Below, in pieces: positions 28,208 to 37,664 of a DNA stretch of 64,000 bases. A program made the position numbers and the translations under genes. The stretch's first letter is position 1, and every line of letters begins with the position of its first letter. The notes beneath the pieces were generated by a model, which worked only from the letters and a program-made list of their open reading frames with translations, ran no database searches and was not told the origin of the DNA. This stretch comes from Bdellovibrionia bacterium (lineage in GTDB: Bacteria > Bdellovibrionota > Bdellovibrionia > Bdellovibrionales > JAGQZY01). The stretch spans positions 335,080 to 399,079 of the forward strand of contig JAUHWH010000002.1 in assembly GCA_030424715.1 (NCBI GenBank). Direction: 5' to 3'.

Positions 28208-31200
28208 ATATAATCATCCAGTACTTCGTGCAACGCTCTTTCGTGGTCAACCTGATCTCAGCATTCATTATTATCGCCGGCTTCACTCTTGGATCCATGA
28301 TCAAACGAGACACCATCCCGCCCTTCGAGTTTAAAATGGTCAACCTGGGCATCAGCCTGCCAGGGGCCTCTGCCACAGAAGTTGAAAAGTATTTGGCCTA
28401 CCCTGTAGAGGAAGTCCTACAAGGCCTGCCCCATGCTAAAGAAATGGAGACCACCTCAAGCGATGGTCGCTTGAGTGCCACCATTTATTTTAGCGCTGGT
28501 CATGACTTGATGAACGAGTCTGTTGAGATGATCCGGAGCCGCGTCAACGGCATCGCCTGGCAGCTGCCGGAATCGGCTCGAGACATCGTGGTCGAGCAAA
28601 ATAAAGTGAACGAAATTTTTCACATGGGCATCGCCCTTGAAGGATTTAATGAAACCAATGTCTTGCACCGACGCCTCGCCAAAAAGCTGGCTAACGAAAT
28701 TCAGGCTGTCCCCGGTATCATTCGTGTTTCGGAGCAAATGAATCGCCAGAATATTTACGTCAAGATCAACTCTGAAGCCATTGCTAAAAATGAAATTTCA
28801 ATCGCTGAGGTACGGGCAAAGATACGGGAGGCCCTCAGCTACGCTCCCATAGGAAAGGTTGACTTTGATGAGCAAACTTTCTCCGTTGAGGTGGAACGGC
28901 CAGCCGAAGCCATTTCCACATTCGAAAATCTGGCCATTCGTGGCAACAACACCGGAGACATCCTTTACCTAAAAGATCTTGCAAAGATCTCTCTTGAGAT
29001 CGACGAGATCAAAGAGCATCACCGCTACAACGGCAAGCCGGTGATTAACTTATACACTCGCAAAGACATTGTCTCTGACTCTATTGCGCTCAAAGGGAAG
29101 GTTACTGATGTTCTCTCCACATTTAACAAAAACCTACCCGAGGGACTGTCCGCCAGCGTTTTTATCGATGGCCCCAAGTTTATTGAAACCCAACTCAACA
29201 CCCTGAAAAACAACGGAATCTTTGGGCTGATCTTGGTTCTGCTTATCCTCACCCTGTTCTTCAACTGGAAGGTGGCCTTAGCCGCCTCTTTTGGAATACC
29301 CATCGCCTATTGTGGAACGCTGGTAGCCCTTTTTCTTTTTGGAATATCCATCGACATCATCTCTGTGGTGGGAATGATCCTCGTGTTGGGGATCCTGGTG
29401 GATGACGCCATCATTATCGCGGAACGCTACATCGAAAACCTAGAGGGAGGCCTCCGCCCCAAAGAGGCTGCTACGGAATCCAGCCGCGACCTAATATTAC
29501 CAGTCACCGGCACCATCTTAACCACCGTCTTCGCCTTTACTCCCATGATTTTAATTGAAAGTGAGATTGCGGTCGTTTTTTACGCAATCCCCATAGTGAT
29601 CATCACCTCTTTAGCCATGAGTTGGTTTGAATCGTTTTTTATCCTCCCCAACCATATGCAGCACTTTATTAAGAATGCCCCTACATCGAAAGGTGACAGT
29701 GGGCTTTTTGAGAAAACCAAAAAACTGTACAAAAGAGTGCTCGCGGGCATCTTGCGGTTTCGCTACGTGGCGGTGGTTTTTCTGGTCGCATTTTTTGTGG
29801 GCTCCGGCTGGATCGCCAAGAATAAGATTCAACAACAGTTTTGGTTTGGCGCCTCGCAAGAGCGCATCGCGGTCAAAGTCACCCTGAAAAACAGTGTCTC
29901 CCTGGCAAACACCGAACAGGTGATTAAACCCATCGAAGACTATCTCTTGGGTCTTCCAAAAGATAAGTTTCAAGCCGTGGCGACAAGCATCGGTCAAATG
30001 TGGACTCACGGTCGTAACTACACCGGCTACCGCTATGCCAAGGTCATGCTTCATATCAACGAAGACATCACCCACCCGTCGAAAATAAAACGGGAGTACA
30101 CCAAGCAAATCAAAGAGCACTTCGAAGCCAACACCCCGGATAGCATCGAAAAAATCCAGGTGGGTCATGAGATGAATGACCAAGATGAGAAAAAACAACA
30201 GCAAGTCTCTATCGACGTGACCGGCAACGAGGACGTTGAGTATCTCGAGCTAAAAGAGACCATCTTAAAAAAAATGCAGCAAGAAAAACATGATCTCGAG
30301 CTGGTTAAAGAAGTGAACGAATTCGACGAAAAGTGGGTCTTCACCCCTGACACGAAAAAATTGGCTCAGCATCAAATGAGCCTGTCGAATATCACTTCAC
30401 AGCTACGGTCATTTTTTGTTCCCCACGAGTTGATGCAAATGCGAATGAACGGTGAGCCTAAGTGGATCTACACCCAAGTGCAAAGAGACAAGGTGGTTAC
30501 CAAGAGTGAACTGAATAAAATGAGTGTTCTGAACAGCCTCGGCCTCACGGTGCCCCTGCAACATCTCGGCTCTTGGTCGAAGAAAAAGCAACTGGCACGC
30601 ATTCAGCACAAAGATGGCAAACGCATGTTCAGCTTCGACCTCGCCTTTGACCCCAGTGACGAGATGAACATCACCCTTGCCAAACAGCAAGCCCAGCAGG
30701 TGGTCGACACTCTAACCAGCGAGTTTCCGACCTACACCGTAAAATTGCGGGATGCCGACCGAGCCGAGGCCAACAGTCGGGCTTGGGCTATTAAAGTCGC
30801 CCTACTGTGCATTGCTTTGGTGATGTTCACCTTGGCCTTAATCTTGGGTTCTCTGAGTCTACCACTTATTGTGGGGCTGCCCATCCCCTTTGGCTTAATG
30901 GGTATTGTGTGGGCCTTGTACCTGCACGATATGCCCATGGGGATCATGTCTCTAATAGGCCTGATTGGTACCGTTGGTGTGTCGGTCAATGACTCGTTGA
31001 TTATGGTGGACCAGATCATGAAACGTGGTCGCAAGCAAAATGGCCTGACTCGCGATTTGATCATCGAAGGTGCTGCCAGCCGGTTGCGAGCCATCATTTT
31101 AACCACTGTGACCACATTGGGTGGCGTCTTTCCTATGGCTTACGGACTGGGCGGCGAGTCGGGATTCACCGAACCCCTCGCCTTTTCATTAGGATGGGGT

Positions 31201-31482
31201 CTGTTTTTCTCCACCTTCCTCACACTGTTCGCCCTACCCGCTTTTATGGAAATCCGCCGCGACATCGGCATCGGCTTTGAACGTTTGAAAATCAAAATGG
31301 GATTGGCACAAAGTTCAGCAAACGATACTGGCAAAAGTTCAGCGCGTTTCGTCGAGCACAATGAGAGTGACACTGCGATTGATCACGCGACTGTTCTCTC
31401 CACTAAAAGCTCTTCGCAAAAAGTAGACAACCTACAAAACGGTACAACCAACAGTACCAACGAGCCGGATATCCATATTTAG
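28204..31482 (+). CDS. RND efflux transporter (AcrB/HAE family)
   Basis: A 1092-residue inner-membrane proton antiporter with the full RND layout: helix 1, first periplasmic domain, helices 2-6 with GILVDDAIIIAERYI near 395-410 (the DD pair carries protons), second periplasmic domain from about 560, and the final helices with GTVGVSVNDSLIMVDQI. It pumps small molecules or lipids out through TolC. The first periplasmic loop starts PGASATEVEKYLAYPVEE, the usual docking region. A polar tail of about 60 residues, rich in Ser, Thr and Asn, follows the last helix and is not typical. No periplasmic adaptor gene lies beside it. Confidence 0.88.
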   Translation: MNIIIQYFVQRSFVVNLISAFIIIAGFTLGSMIKRDTIPPFEFKMVNLGISLPGASATEVEKYLAYPVEEVLQGLPHAKEMETTSSDGRLSATIYFSAGHDLMNESVEMIRSRVNGIAWQLPESARDIVVEQNKVNEIFHMGIALEGFNETNVLHRRLAKKLANEIQAVPGIIRVSEQMNRQNIYVKINSEAIAKNEISIAEVRAKIREALSYAPIGKVDFDEQTFSVEVERPAEAISTFENLAIRGNNTGDILYLKDLAKISLEIDEIKEHHRYNGKPVINLYTRKDIVSDSIALKGKVTDVLSTFNKNLPEGLSASVFIDGPKFIETQLNTLKNNGIFGLILVLLILTLFFNWKVALAASFGIPIAYCGTLVALFLFGISIDIISVVGMILVLGILVDDAIIIAERYIENLEGGLRPKEAATESSRDLILPVTGTILTTVFAFTPMILIESEIAVVFYAIPIVIITSLAMSWFESFFILPNHMQHFIKNAPTSKGDSGLFEKTKKLYKRVLAGILRFRYVAVVFLVAFFVGSGWIAKNKIQQQFWFGASQERIAVKVTLKNSVSLANTEQVIKPIEDYLLGLPKDKFQAVATSIGQMWTHGRNYTGYRYAKVMLHINEDITHPSKIKREYTKQIKEHFEANTPDSIEKIQVGHEMNDQDEKKQQQVSIDVTGNEDVEYLELKETILKKMQQEKHDLELVKEVNEFDEKWVFTPDTKKLAQHQMSLSNITSQLRSFFVPHELMQMRMNGEPKWIYTQVQRDKVVTKSELNKMSVLNSLGLTVPLQHLGSWSKKKQLARIQHKDGKRMFSFDLAFDPSDEMNITLAKQQAQQVVDTLTSEFPTYTVKLRDADRAEANSRAWAIKVALLCIALVMFTLALILGSLSLPLIVGLPIPFGLMGIVWALYLHDMPMGIMSLIGLIGTVGVSVNDSLIMVDQIMKRGRKQNGLTRDLIIEGAASRLRAIILTTVTTLGGVFPMAYGLGGESGFTEPLAFSLGWGLFFSTFLTLFALPAFMEIRRDIGIGFERLKIKMGLAQSSANDTGKSSARFVEHNESDTAIDHATVLSTKSSSQKVDNLQNGTTNSTNEPDIHI

Positions 31483-31497
31483 AAAGCCGAACTTACC

Positions 31498-31576
31498 ACT
31501 GTAGACTGTAGACTGTAGACTGTAGACTGTAGACTGTAGACTGTAGACTGTAGACTGTAGACTGTAGACTGTAGAC
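31498..31576. repeat. Array of about 11 copies of the 7-bp unit actgtag
   Basis: Seventy-nine bases of perfect head-to-tail repeats lie between two convergent genes, 16 bp after the RND stop and 16 bp before the end of the opposite gene. No interruption or variant unit is visible. A second, unrelated 7-bp array is at 38652. Confidence 0.95.
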
Positions 31577-31591
31577 ATTAATTATACCGAG

Positions 31592-32173
31592 CTAGAGTTC
31601 CATACGGTCAATGGAATCTAAAAAATCATCAAAGAAAGAACGCCCCTGATCAAGTGAGTCTTGTGCCGCTCGCGCGATATTGGCGATGGTGGGATCTTGG
31701 GCGCGACGGATAATCCGCCCCAAGTCTTTGTACAAGGTTTCTCGGTCGGACTGCGCACTCATCAGTTCGCGCAAGGCCACCACCTTCGCTGCTCCCAACT
31801 TCATTTGCAAAGATTCAAAACGAGTATGGGGCGGAACCTCTACACTATGGGCTTTAAAAACATCAGGCGCTGTAATCACGGCAAGCAGTTGCTTGCGAGA
31901 CACCGGGTTTTGCTTTAACGCCTCTTGGACTCTAGCGATCTCTTGTCGAGCTTTGGCCTCCATGGTCTCTTGGGGAGCGCCCGAGGCAACGGTGTCAACT
32001 TTTGCAGACACCACCTGAGGAGACGGCTCGGGCGAGGCTTGGGCCACTTGGCGCGAAACCTCTTTGTGCTCGAGCATCCCTGACTCCTCCTCTGGCAATG
32101 AAGCTTTTGGTAGCCAGTAAACCGAAGCCGCAATAACCACAAAGAGAAAACCTAAAGTCTTAAAGTTTTTCAC
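31592..32173 (-). CDS. Hypothetical membrane-anchored protein
   Basis: A roughly 193-residue protein with a single N-terminal hydrophobic segment (FLFVVIAASVYWL), a Pro/Ser-rich linker, and a helical C-terminal half (ALRELMSAQSDRETLYKDLGRIIRRA, SFFDDFLDSIDRMEL). The GTG at 32173 begins two bases after the stop of the upstream metalloprotease-like gene, with GAGG about 12 bases ahead; the frame stays open to 32218 with an ATG that overlaps that gene. Tight spacing suggests one operon and a related job. No domain family was recognised. Confidence 0.6.
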   Translation of the reverse strand: MKNFKTLGFLFVVIAASVYWLPKASLPEEESGMLEHKEVSRQVAQASPEPSPQVVSAKVDTVASGAPQETMEAKARQEIARVQEALKQNPVSRKQLLAVITAPDVFKAHSVEVPPHTRFESLQMKLGAAKVVALRELMSAQSDRETLYKDLGRIIRRAQDPTIANIARAAQDSLDQGRSFFDDFLDSIDRMEL

Positions 32174-32175
32174 CC

Positions 32176-33573
32176 TTAAAACACCTCGGGCAGGCTGATC
32201 GGTGTTGCACTGATCCACCCTTGATTGGGCATGGGCAAGTTCAAAGCACTGATCCGCAAAATATTGTTTTGAAATTGGATCAACCCCAAGGTGCCATCAT
32301 TCAACAGAGCATACTGCTCGCCATTAAAGCCAAATGAGTCCACGATTGTGTCGGCTCCTTGAGCAATTTTCATATCCAACTTCTCAAAGCGAACCTCATC
32401 AGAGCTTTTGCTTTGGCAAGTGTAACGAAACATATCGCCATTCTCAGCCAGCAAAATTGACTCGCGCTGTTCGTCTTTCTCGTCGGTGGATAGGCTCATA
32501 ATCGTGACGAATTGGCCTCTTGAATCGAGATTCGTTGCCGCCAGCTTCAAGGAGTCTCGGTTGCATAGGCTGAGCAAAGAGTTTCCTTTTAGTAATCCGC
32601 CAGTGGCAAAATAGGAAATGGCCTTATACTGCGCCCGATCCTCAGGAGATTCCGTGTTGTAGTGCTTCGCATACAGCCCAGGGTTCTCCACCGACACAAA
32701 AAGGTTTTTATCTGTACGATACGCCTCCGATTGCGCATCGACCGGGTAGACCGTTAAATTGTTAGAGCTATTAATAACGATAGAAGGTTCCGGCAAGGTC
32801 GCCACGGGTTCAACGCCATCACGAAGGTTCCAAGAATAGACCTCGCTTTGATCGTTACTCAGTATTATGGAGTTGCTCAGCTTGACCTTGGGGACTGAAT
32901 TAAATTTATTGAAGGCCATATAAACAGCTTCGGCCTCGAGCATAGGCTTTTCATTGACACTGGTCTCGGTCGCGCGAGCCATACCAACCAATGTCTGTAC
33001 ACTGATCGCATAGGATCCTCGTTTTGTGATCTCGTTGTCGCAAGCACCGCCGTTGCCTTTCTCATTCCCTTGAGAACAGGTGACGTGGCGATGCCCATCA
33101 AAGTGTCGCACTTCGTGCATCATGGTCGATGCTTGGCTGGAAACCGTTTGCTCAAAAAACAGTTGGCACAGGTTGATCTTGCCTTGTCCAAAAAACGGCT
33201 GCACGTAGGCCACGACGTTTTGGGGACAATTGGACTGAATTATAAACTCATCAGCGCGCTTGGTGAAATAGGCCCACCAGTCTTTGTCGGTGATGGCTTT
33301 ATAGGTCAACGCATCGTCAGCATCGTAGTTCGGCTCGTCCGGTGCCAAGGTCATGAGCACCCGCAACGAATTGGCAATCGCAAACCATTGCTCACCCATA
33401 TCTTGCGTGCAGTATTCCGACTGCTTAGTCAAAAAGCGATTGAACTGCGAAAAGTCCTTTGCGATCTTCTCGAGGTCGCCATGACTGATACAGGTCACCT
33501 CGGTTTGTGCGTTAGCATTGACCGAGAACAACAAAGTTAATAGAAAAACGATTTTACAAAACAACCCATCCAT
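32176..33573 (-). CDS. Secreted protein with HEVRH zinc-metallopeptidase-like motif
   Basis: A 465-residue exported protein with a signal peptide (KIVFLLTLLFSVNANA). The motif MHEVRHFDGHRH contains HExxH (HEVRH), and LEAEAVYMAFNKF about 60 residues later offers a possible third ligand Glu, as in gluzincins. Several cysteines in the N-terminal half suggest disulfides. The C-terminal 250 residues are strand-rich with repeated blocks (YSWNLRDGVEPVATLPEPS), perhaps a propeller. The ATG at 33573 follows GGGGGG; the frame is open to 33612. Peptidase activity is inferred from the motif only. Confidence 0.65.
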   Translation of the reverse strand: MDGLFCKIVFLLTLLFSVNANAQTEVTCISHGDLEKIAKDFSQFNRFLTKQSEYCTQDMGEQWFAIANSLRVLMTLAPDEPNYDADDALTYKAITDKDWWAYFTKRADEFIIQSNCPQNVVAYVQPFFGQGKINLCQLFFEQTVSSQASTMMHEVRHFDGHRHVTCSQGNEKGNGGACDNEITKRGSYAISVQTLVGMARATETSVNEKPMLEAEAVYMAFNKFNSVPKVKLSNSIILSNDQSEVYSWNLRDGVEPVATLPEPSIVINSSNNLTVYPVDAQSEAYRTDKNLFVSVENPGLYAKHYNTESPEDRAQYKAISYFATGGLLKGNSLLSLCNRDSLKLAATNLDSRGQFVTIMSLSTDEKDEQRESILLAENGDMFRYTCQSKSSDEVRFEKLDMKIAQGADTIVDSFGFNGEQYALLNDGTLGLIQFQNNILRISALNLPMPNQGWISATPISLPEVF

Positions 33574-33711
33574 AGAGCCCCCCAGGCTTTCGTCGAGCGA
33601 TCCTTCACTCATTAGGAATTCTTAAGGAGAACCATTAGAGAGTCAAATGGGTTTTACTGCCCACTCGGCGTTGCGGCAAAATTTAAGATTCTGACAGCGA
33701 TGTCACGAAAA

Positions 33712-34920
33712 TTACGGTGCGGTAACGGGCTCGTATTCGGGATAGAGCTCTTGCACAAACCCCCGGTCATAAGAGGTGACGTAAGAAACGTTACTATAAG
33801 ACATCACAGAATGATTGCCATCAAAGACATGATGTAAGCCCAACACATGGCCCATTTCATGGGTGAGGGTTTCAGAGTAAGCGGATTGAACGTCCGCGTG
33901 ACCATAAAACAGAGAATCGTCCATTTTATAAGTTCCATCACTCCAGGCCTCATTCCACTCGGCTTCAAGTACAAAAATATCGGCATCAACAATCTCAGAC
34001 CTGTGAAAGTCAGGGATGGCTGGCACAAAGGCAGCGGCCATCATCTTGTCGTACACCTTGACCCAGTCTTTGACGTGAAAAATGGTTTGGGTGTTCAAGT
34101 CACTAAAAGGAGGGCAAGGCGTTTTCACTTCTTGAGAAGTGAGGCTCAGGCGCTTACGCAATGGAGTTTTCCAGGCCGCGACCGCTTTGGTAGCGAGATC
34201 TTTGTAGTGCGACAGAGTGCCTTGGGTGCAAATTTTCATATTCAAGGGACGCTCCTGGCTCCAGGCCATCTTCACCCCTGGACCAAAAAGAAAGTTGTAG
34301 GCAGAGGAAAGGGTTTGGGTCAGAACATTGGTCTCTTTGACAGCAGTGAAATAGTAAGCCAATAAAAAAGAGCGGTCCTCAATCTTAAAGCTAAAAAGAA
34401 CCGAGAACGCGTCTTGTCCTTGCTTTATGGAGTAGTGGTGCACGCGAAATTCAGGCAGTCGAAAACTAAGGTCTTCACGTGTGGAGCCGATGTTATCCAA
34501 AAAAAGTTTTTGTCCGGAACGTTTGAACTGTAAAATAACGTCTTCATTGTTCACCGAAGCAAATACAACCGAGCCTCCATCGGCGACGGGCTGACTATCC
34601 ATTTTAAATCTCGTCAGCTGCGTTTTGACCTCGGTGGTTGCTTCAGCGGTAGGGGCGGCATTTTTTGACTCGGCGTCGACCATATCAGCAACTCGCTCTT
34701 GTGGTTCCGTAGCGAATCCGACTTTGTAAATCAACCACTCACGATCGGACGCAAACAAGCTGGCAGGAAGGCCACTTTCATCGCCCGCCGTGTTGGCCAC
34801 AAAGGTCAACGGGTCCCCTTTTACCGGAATTTGGATCGACTGAGCTTGAGTTCCTTTGTCACTTGAGCACCCAACAAGAACGCTCGCCACCGCTACGGCT
34901 AAAAACAATAAGACTCGCAC
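33712..34920 (-). CDS. Matrixin-like metzincin zinc metalloprotease, lipoprotein
   Basis: A 402-residue protein with a lipoprotein leader (LLFLAVAVASVLVGC). Near the C-terminus is the complete metzincin site HEMGHVLGLHH, followed by SVMSYSN, which supplies the Met-turn. This fits M10-type matrixins that cut matrix or surface proteins. The N-terminal 200 residues are beta-rich and unassigned. The GTG at 34920 has GGAGG seven bases upstream, whereas the frame opens at 34998 without a good site. It could serve in extracellular digestion. Confidence 0.82.
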   Translation of the reverse strand: MRVLLFLAVAVASVLVGCSSDKGTQAQSIQIPVKGDPLTFVANTAGDESGLPASLFASDREWLIYKVGFATEPQERVADMVDAESKNAAPTAEATTEVKTQLTRFKMDSQPVADGGSVVFASVNNEDVILQFKRSGQKLFLDNIGSTREDLSFRLPEFRVHHYSIKQGQDAFSVLFSFKIEDRSFLLAYYFTAVKETNVLTQTLSSAYNFLFGPGVKMAWSQERPLNMKICTQGTLSHYKDLATKAVAAWKTPLRKRLSLTSQEVKTPCPPFSDLNTQTIFHVKDWVKVYDKMMAAAFVPAIPDFHRSEIVDADIFVLEAEWNEAWSDGTYKMDDSLFYGHADVQSAYSETLTHEMGHVLGLHHVFDGNHSVMSYSNVSYVTSYDRGFVQELYPEYEPVTAP

Positions 34921-35332
34921 AATCGGACCTCCATAGTAAAAAATACCAGGCTCCAAGATGCAGCAATCCATTGAAATTCCAAAGAAAATGTTGGTCACTC
35001 TGTAAAAAAAACCAACCTGTCAAAAAGAAAGACAGCACCGCTAACAACTTAAATATATTAGAAAATACGCCGCAGCCCCACTGAAACTGTCTGCACTTGT
35101 GAACCCTCCATGGTCTAAAAATGACGGCTCGCTTCCGCGCGACGAGGGCCTCACCCAAACCGAAGAGAGCGGCCAAAAATCAAATACTTTCTAGGGTTTT
35201 GCATCAGACTGAGACGCTTTTTATTGTAATTTCTGAAGATTAAAAAAAAAATACGAAAGTCGAGGTTTTTACTCAAGAGTTCACCAGAACAGACCGATAT
35301 GAGACGTATCATATTAAATGGTGGGGGATACT

Positions 35333-36925
35333 ATGAAAAAAATGGGGATGGTTTCTTTAGGTGCCTTGATGGCTCTCAGTGTTTTGATTTTTCAAAACTG
35401 TGGTGACGGATTTAAGGCAACAGAAATCGGGAGCAGCAGTTTGCTGAGTAATGGCGGCCCAAATTCAGGACTCAACTGTAGTTCCGTGACAACCTTCGTG
35501 GACTGCCAACCGGGCGTGACTCTACCTCTTAATATTCTCCCCAACGGGTGCCCAGAGTTACAGTGTAATTTTGTACAACCGCCCATCGGCACACCCACCT
35601 GCGCGGACACAACGATCACATGTGCAGGCAACCAAAGAAAAGTAATAGATATAGTTAACGCCTGCCCGGTTGAGCGTTGTGAGAACATCAGCGGTGGAGG
35701 CGATGGCGGTTCCGGTGGAGGCGATGGCGGTTCCGGCGGAGGCGATGGTGGCTCCGGTGGAGGAGACGGTGGCTCTGGCGGAGGCGATGGTGGCTCCGGT
35801 GGAGGAGACGGTGGTTCCGGTGGAGGCGATGGCGGCTCTGGTGGTGGCGATACCCTTCCTCCGGATCGCATGGACATTCAGTATTTCCAAGCCAACGGCG
35901 CTGAAAACATCACTTTTGTGCTTGCTGGTTACCCCAAGATGGGTGTCTCAGCAAACCAAGTGAGCCAGCTTTGTGCGGTAGCTTTGGATAATCTCCACAA
36001 CGACGTGGCTGCTCGGGTCGCTTCAATAAAATGTCTACTTGGTGGATCTGTCGTTGAGACGTTGAACTTACCAGCGGCACCTATGAGCTTTTTCCGCAGA
36101 AGCGGATCACACAATTCACTTCAATCCACCTCCCGACCAACGGCACGGCATATCCGACAGTGGGAATTTCGAAACACCTCTACCCCTCCTGATCACTATC
36201 TTATTTGGGGAGACGAGTTGGTCGAATCCACCAATAGCGAACCCGAAGCATGTTTTTCGGACATTCCCATGTCCTACGTCAATGGCCTCGCAAGTGCCGA
36301 CCGCGCATCCTTTGATGCTCTATTCAAAGATTGTGACCAAACTGGCGGCGGCGATGATGGCTCCGGTGGCGGTGATGATGGCTCCGGCGGCGGAGACGAT
36401 GGCGCCTGTGGTCCCGGCGATCCTGCGTTTGAACTGGTCAACACTATCTTCGACCGGCATTTCGACCGCCCCGCCGAGCCGGGTAACTGGTGGTGTGGTC
36501 AATATGAGTCACGAACAAATGACACCACTTTTGAAGTGGATATCTTGTCGGGAACCCAAATCGAAGACAGAACTGAACTTGATAAACCAGAGAACAAAGA
36601 CAGAAAAATTGCCGCTATCAATTTTTGGATTAACAACACAACCTCTGGAAGACCAGACAGTCTGCTATTAGATGAAAGCGAAAAATTTGTTTTTGGAATC
36701 TACGAATATTGGTTCAGTAGACGACCAGATGCTGCTGGCCTATTGCATTGGGCAGACAAACAAGATAATGAGGCACTAAGCGATGATCAGATCACATGCC
36801 ATATCGTTGGCAGTGCCGCTAACGAAGCAGATAGAGCTTCCGTAAGAGCTCCTAATCGTAAGACCGAGTACCTCAACAAGTGTAATCCGGATCCAGAACC
36901 CACTTGGTTGAACCAAACGAACTGA
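35333..36925 (+). CDS. Repeat-linker lipoprotein with C-terminal DUF4214-like domain
   Basis: A 530-residue lipoprotein whose leader ends in VLIFQNCGDGF, a form frequent in Bdellovibrio-group lipoproteins. Order of parts: a Cys-rich region to about 115 (paired CADTTITCAGNQ and CPVERC), a linker of seven GGGDGGS units, a central domain to about 335, a second linker of three GGGDDG(S) units, and a C-terminal part with YEYWFSRRPDAAGLLHWAD, the core pattern of DUF4214, a domain of surface proteins. GGGGGA precedes the ATG at 35333. Probably surface-exposed; the ligand is unknown. Confidence 0.7.
   Translation: MKKMGMVSLGALMALSVLIFQNCGDGFKATEIGSSSLLSNGGPNSGLNCSSVTTFVDCQPGVTLPLNILPNGCPELQCNFVQPPIGTPTCADTTITCAGNQRKVIDIVNACPVERCENISGGGDGGSGGGDGGSGGGDGGSGGGDGGSGGGDGGSGGGDGGSGGGDGGSGGGDTLPPDRMDIQYFQANGAENITFVLAGYPKMGVSANQVSQLCAVALDNLHNDVAARVASIKCLLGGSVVETLNLPAAPMSFFRRSGSHNSLQSTSRPTARHIRQWEFRNTSTPPDHYLIWGDELVESTNSEPEACFSDIPMSYVNGLASADRASFDALFKDCDQTGGGDDGSGGGDDGSGGGDDGACGPGDPAFELVNTIFDRHFDRPAEPGNWWCGQYESRTNDTTFEVDILSGTQIEDRTELDKPENKDRKIAAINFWINNTTSGRPDSLLLDESEKFVFGIYEYWFSRRPDAAGLLHWADKQDNEALSDDQITCHIVGSAANEADRASVRAPNRKTEYLNKCNPDPEPTWLNQTN
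35693..35851 (+). repeat. In-frame 21-bp tandem repeat encoding GGGDGGS
   Basis: About 7.6 copies with synonymous differences between units (ggt/ggc/gga, tcc/tct). A shorter related array (GGGDDGS type) is at 36344-36403. The unit length is a multiple of three, so changes in copy number would only lengthen the linker. Confidence 0.9.
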
Positions 36926-37277
36926 GCCAATCGGGGCTTTGATGGCCCCGGTGGATCGTTGTTGTGAGCTGGCAACTTCGTGATTGTAAAAAAAAGCGGA
37001 GGTCCTGCCCAAGAGTAGGACCTTTTTATTTGTGGAAGACCCAAGCAACAATGCTGCAAACAAGCGAGCTTCGCCCACTGTCTTACGGGCGCCTCACCCA
37101 TTTCACTTTCTTTCTTAATATAAATTAAAGAACAATTTTTGCAAAAACTACCTAGTATCACTAGGCTTTCTTCTGAGATCTCGACAAAAATCGGCAAATC
37201 TGTCAGTAGATTTCACTTTCTTTGGGTAAAAAGATTGGTACTTAGGACTTCAATCTTATGTTTCCTAGGGGGGAATA
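36926..37277. other. 352-bp intergenic stretch without a gene
   Basis: It holds a GC hairpin at 36932-36950 (cggggc with gccccg), the terminator at 37000-37028, and an AT-rich promoter-like region ahead of 37278. The open frames on the minus strand have no family likeness. Confidence 0.5.
37000..37028 (+). terminator. Terminator after the repeat-linker lipoprotein
   Basis: A stem of aggtcct (37000-37006) with aggacct (37017-37023), followed by TTTTATTT. It is 75 bp after the stop codon. Confidence 0.7.
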
Positions 37278-37664
37278 ATGAAAGCAATTCTATTAGTCGT
37301 TTTATCAACTCTTATGCTGTCGCCAGCTTTGGCCTTTGAGCAAACCGATCTTGATAAGATCAATGCCTATGAGCAGCTGCTTGATGTCCCAAGCTTTGAT
37401 GCCGAAGGCTTTGAGGGCGGAGATATCTTAAACAAAAACTTTTTTGGCAAACGCCAATTTGTTTGCGTCGCCAAAAACCGCAGAGGACGACAGTTTCACA
37501 CCCAAGGCCGCAATCGCCAAAACGTGCGTCGCCGGGCCATGCGCCAATGTCGTCGCAACAGTCGTCGCCCGCGCACTTGTCAAATCGTCCGCTGCAAACG
37601 ACGTGGTGGAAAACTGAATGATCTTATCGATTTGATCGACCTTATCGACCAGCTCAAAGGGTAA
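37278..37664 (+). CDS. Small Arg- and Cys-rich secreted protein
   Basis: A 128-residue protein with a signal peptide cleaved after about residue 19 (LSPALA). The mature part starts acidic (to about 50) and turns strongly basic: FVCVAKNRRGRQFHTQG, then VRRRAMRQCRRNSRRPRTC, with cysteines at 63, 91, 101 and 106. The C-x-A-x-N-x-x-G plus A-x-x-x-C pattern recalls small DUF4189-like domains, a weak resemblance. The last residues repeat LIDLIDLID. CTAGGGGGGAA precedes the ATG and a hairpin terminator follows. Binding of an acidic surface or nucleic acid is possible but not shown. Confidence 0.65.
   Translation: MKAILLVVLSTLMLSPALAFEQTDLDKINAYEQLLDVPSFDAEGFEGGDILNKNFFGKRQFVCVAKNRRGRQFHTQGRNRQNVRRRAMRQCRRNSRRPRTCQIVRCKRRGGKLNDLIDLIDLIDQLKG

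Noticed and set aside
31498-31576. Possible CRISPR array
   Set aside because: The repeats are head-to-tail seven-base units with no spacers, and no cas genes are near.
35392-35890. Long Pro-rich and Ser/Thr-rich open frames on the minus strand
   Set aside because: They are antisense shadows of the GGGDGGS repeat and have no ribosome site or family likeness.
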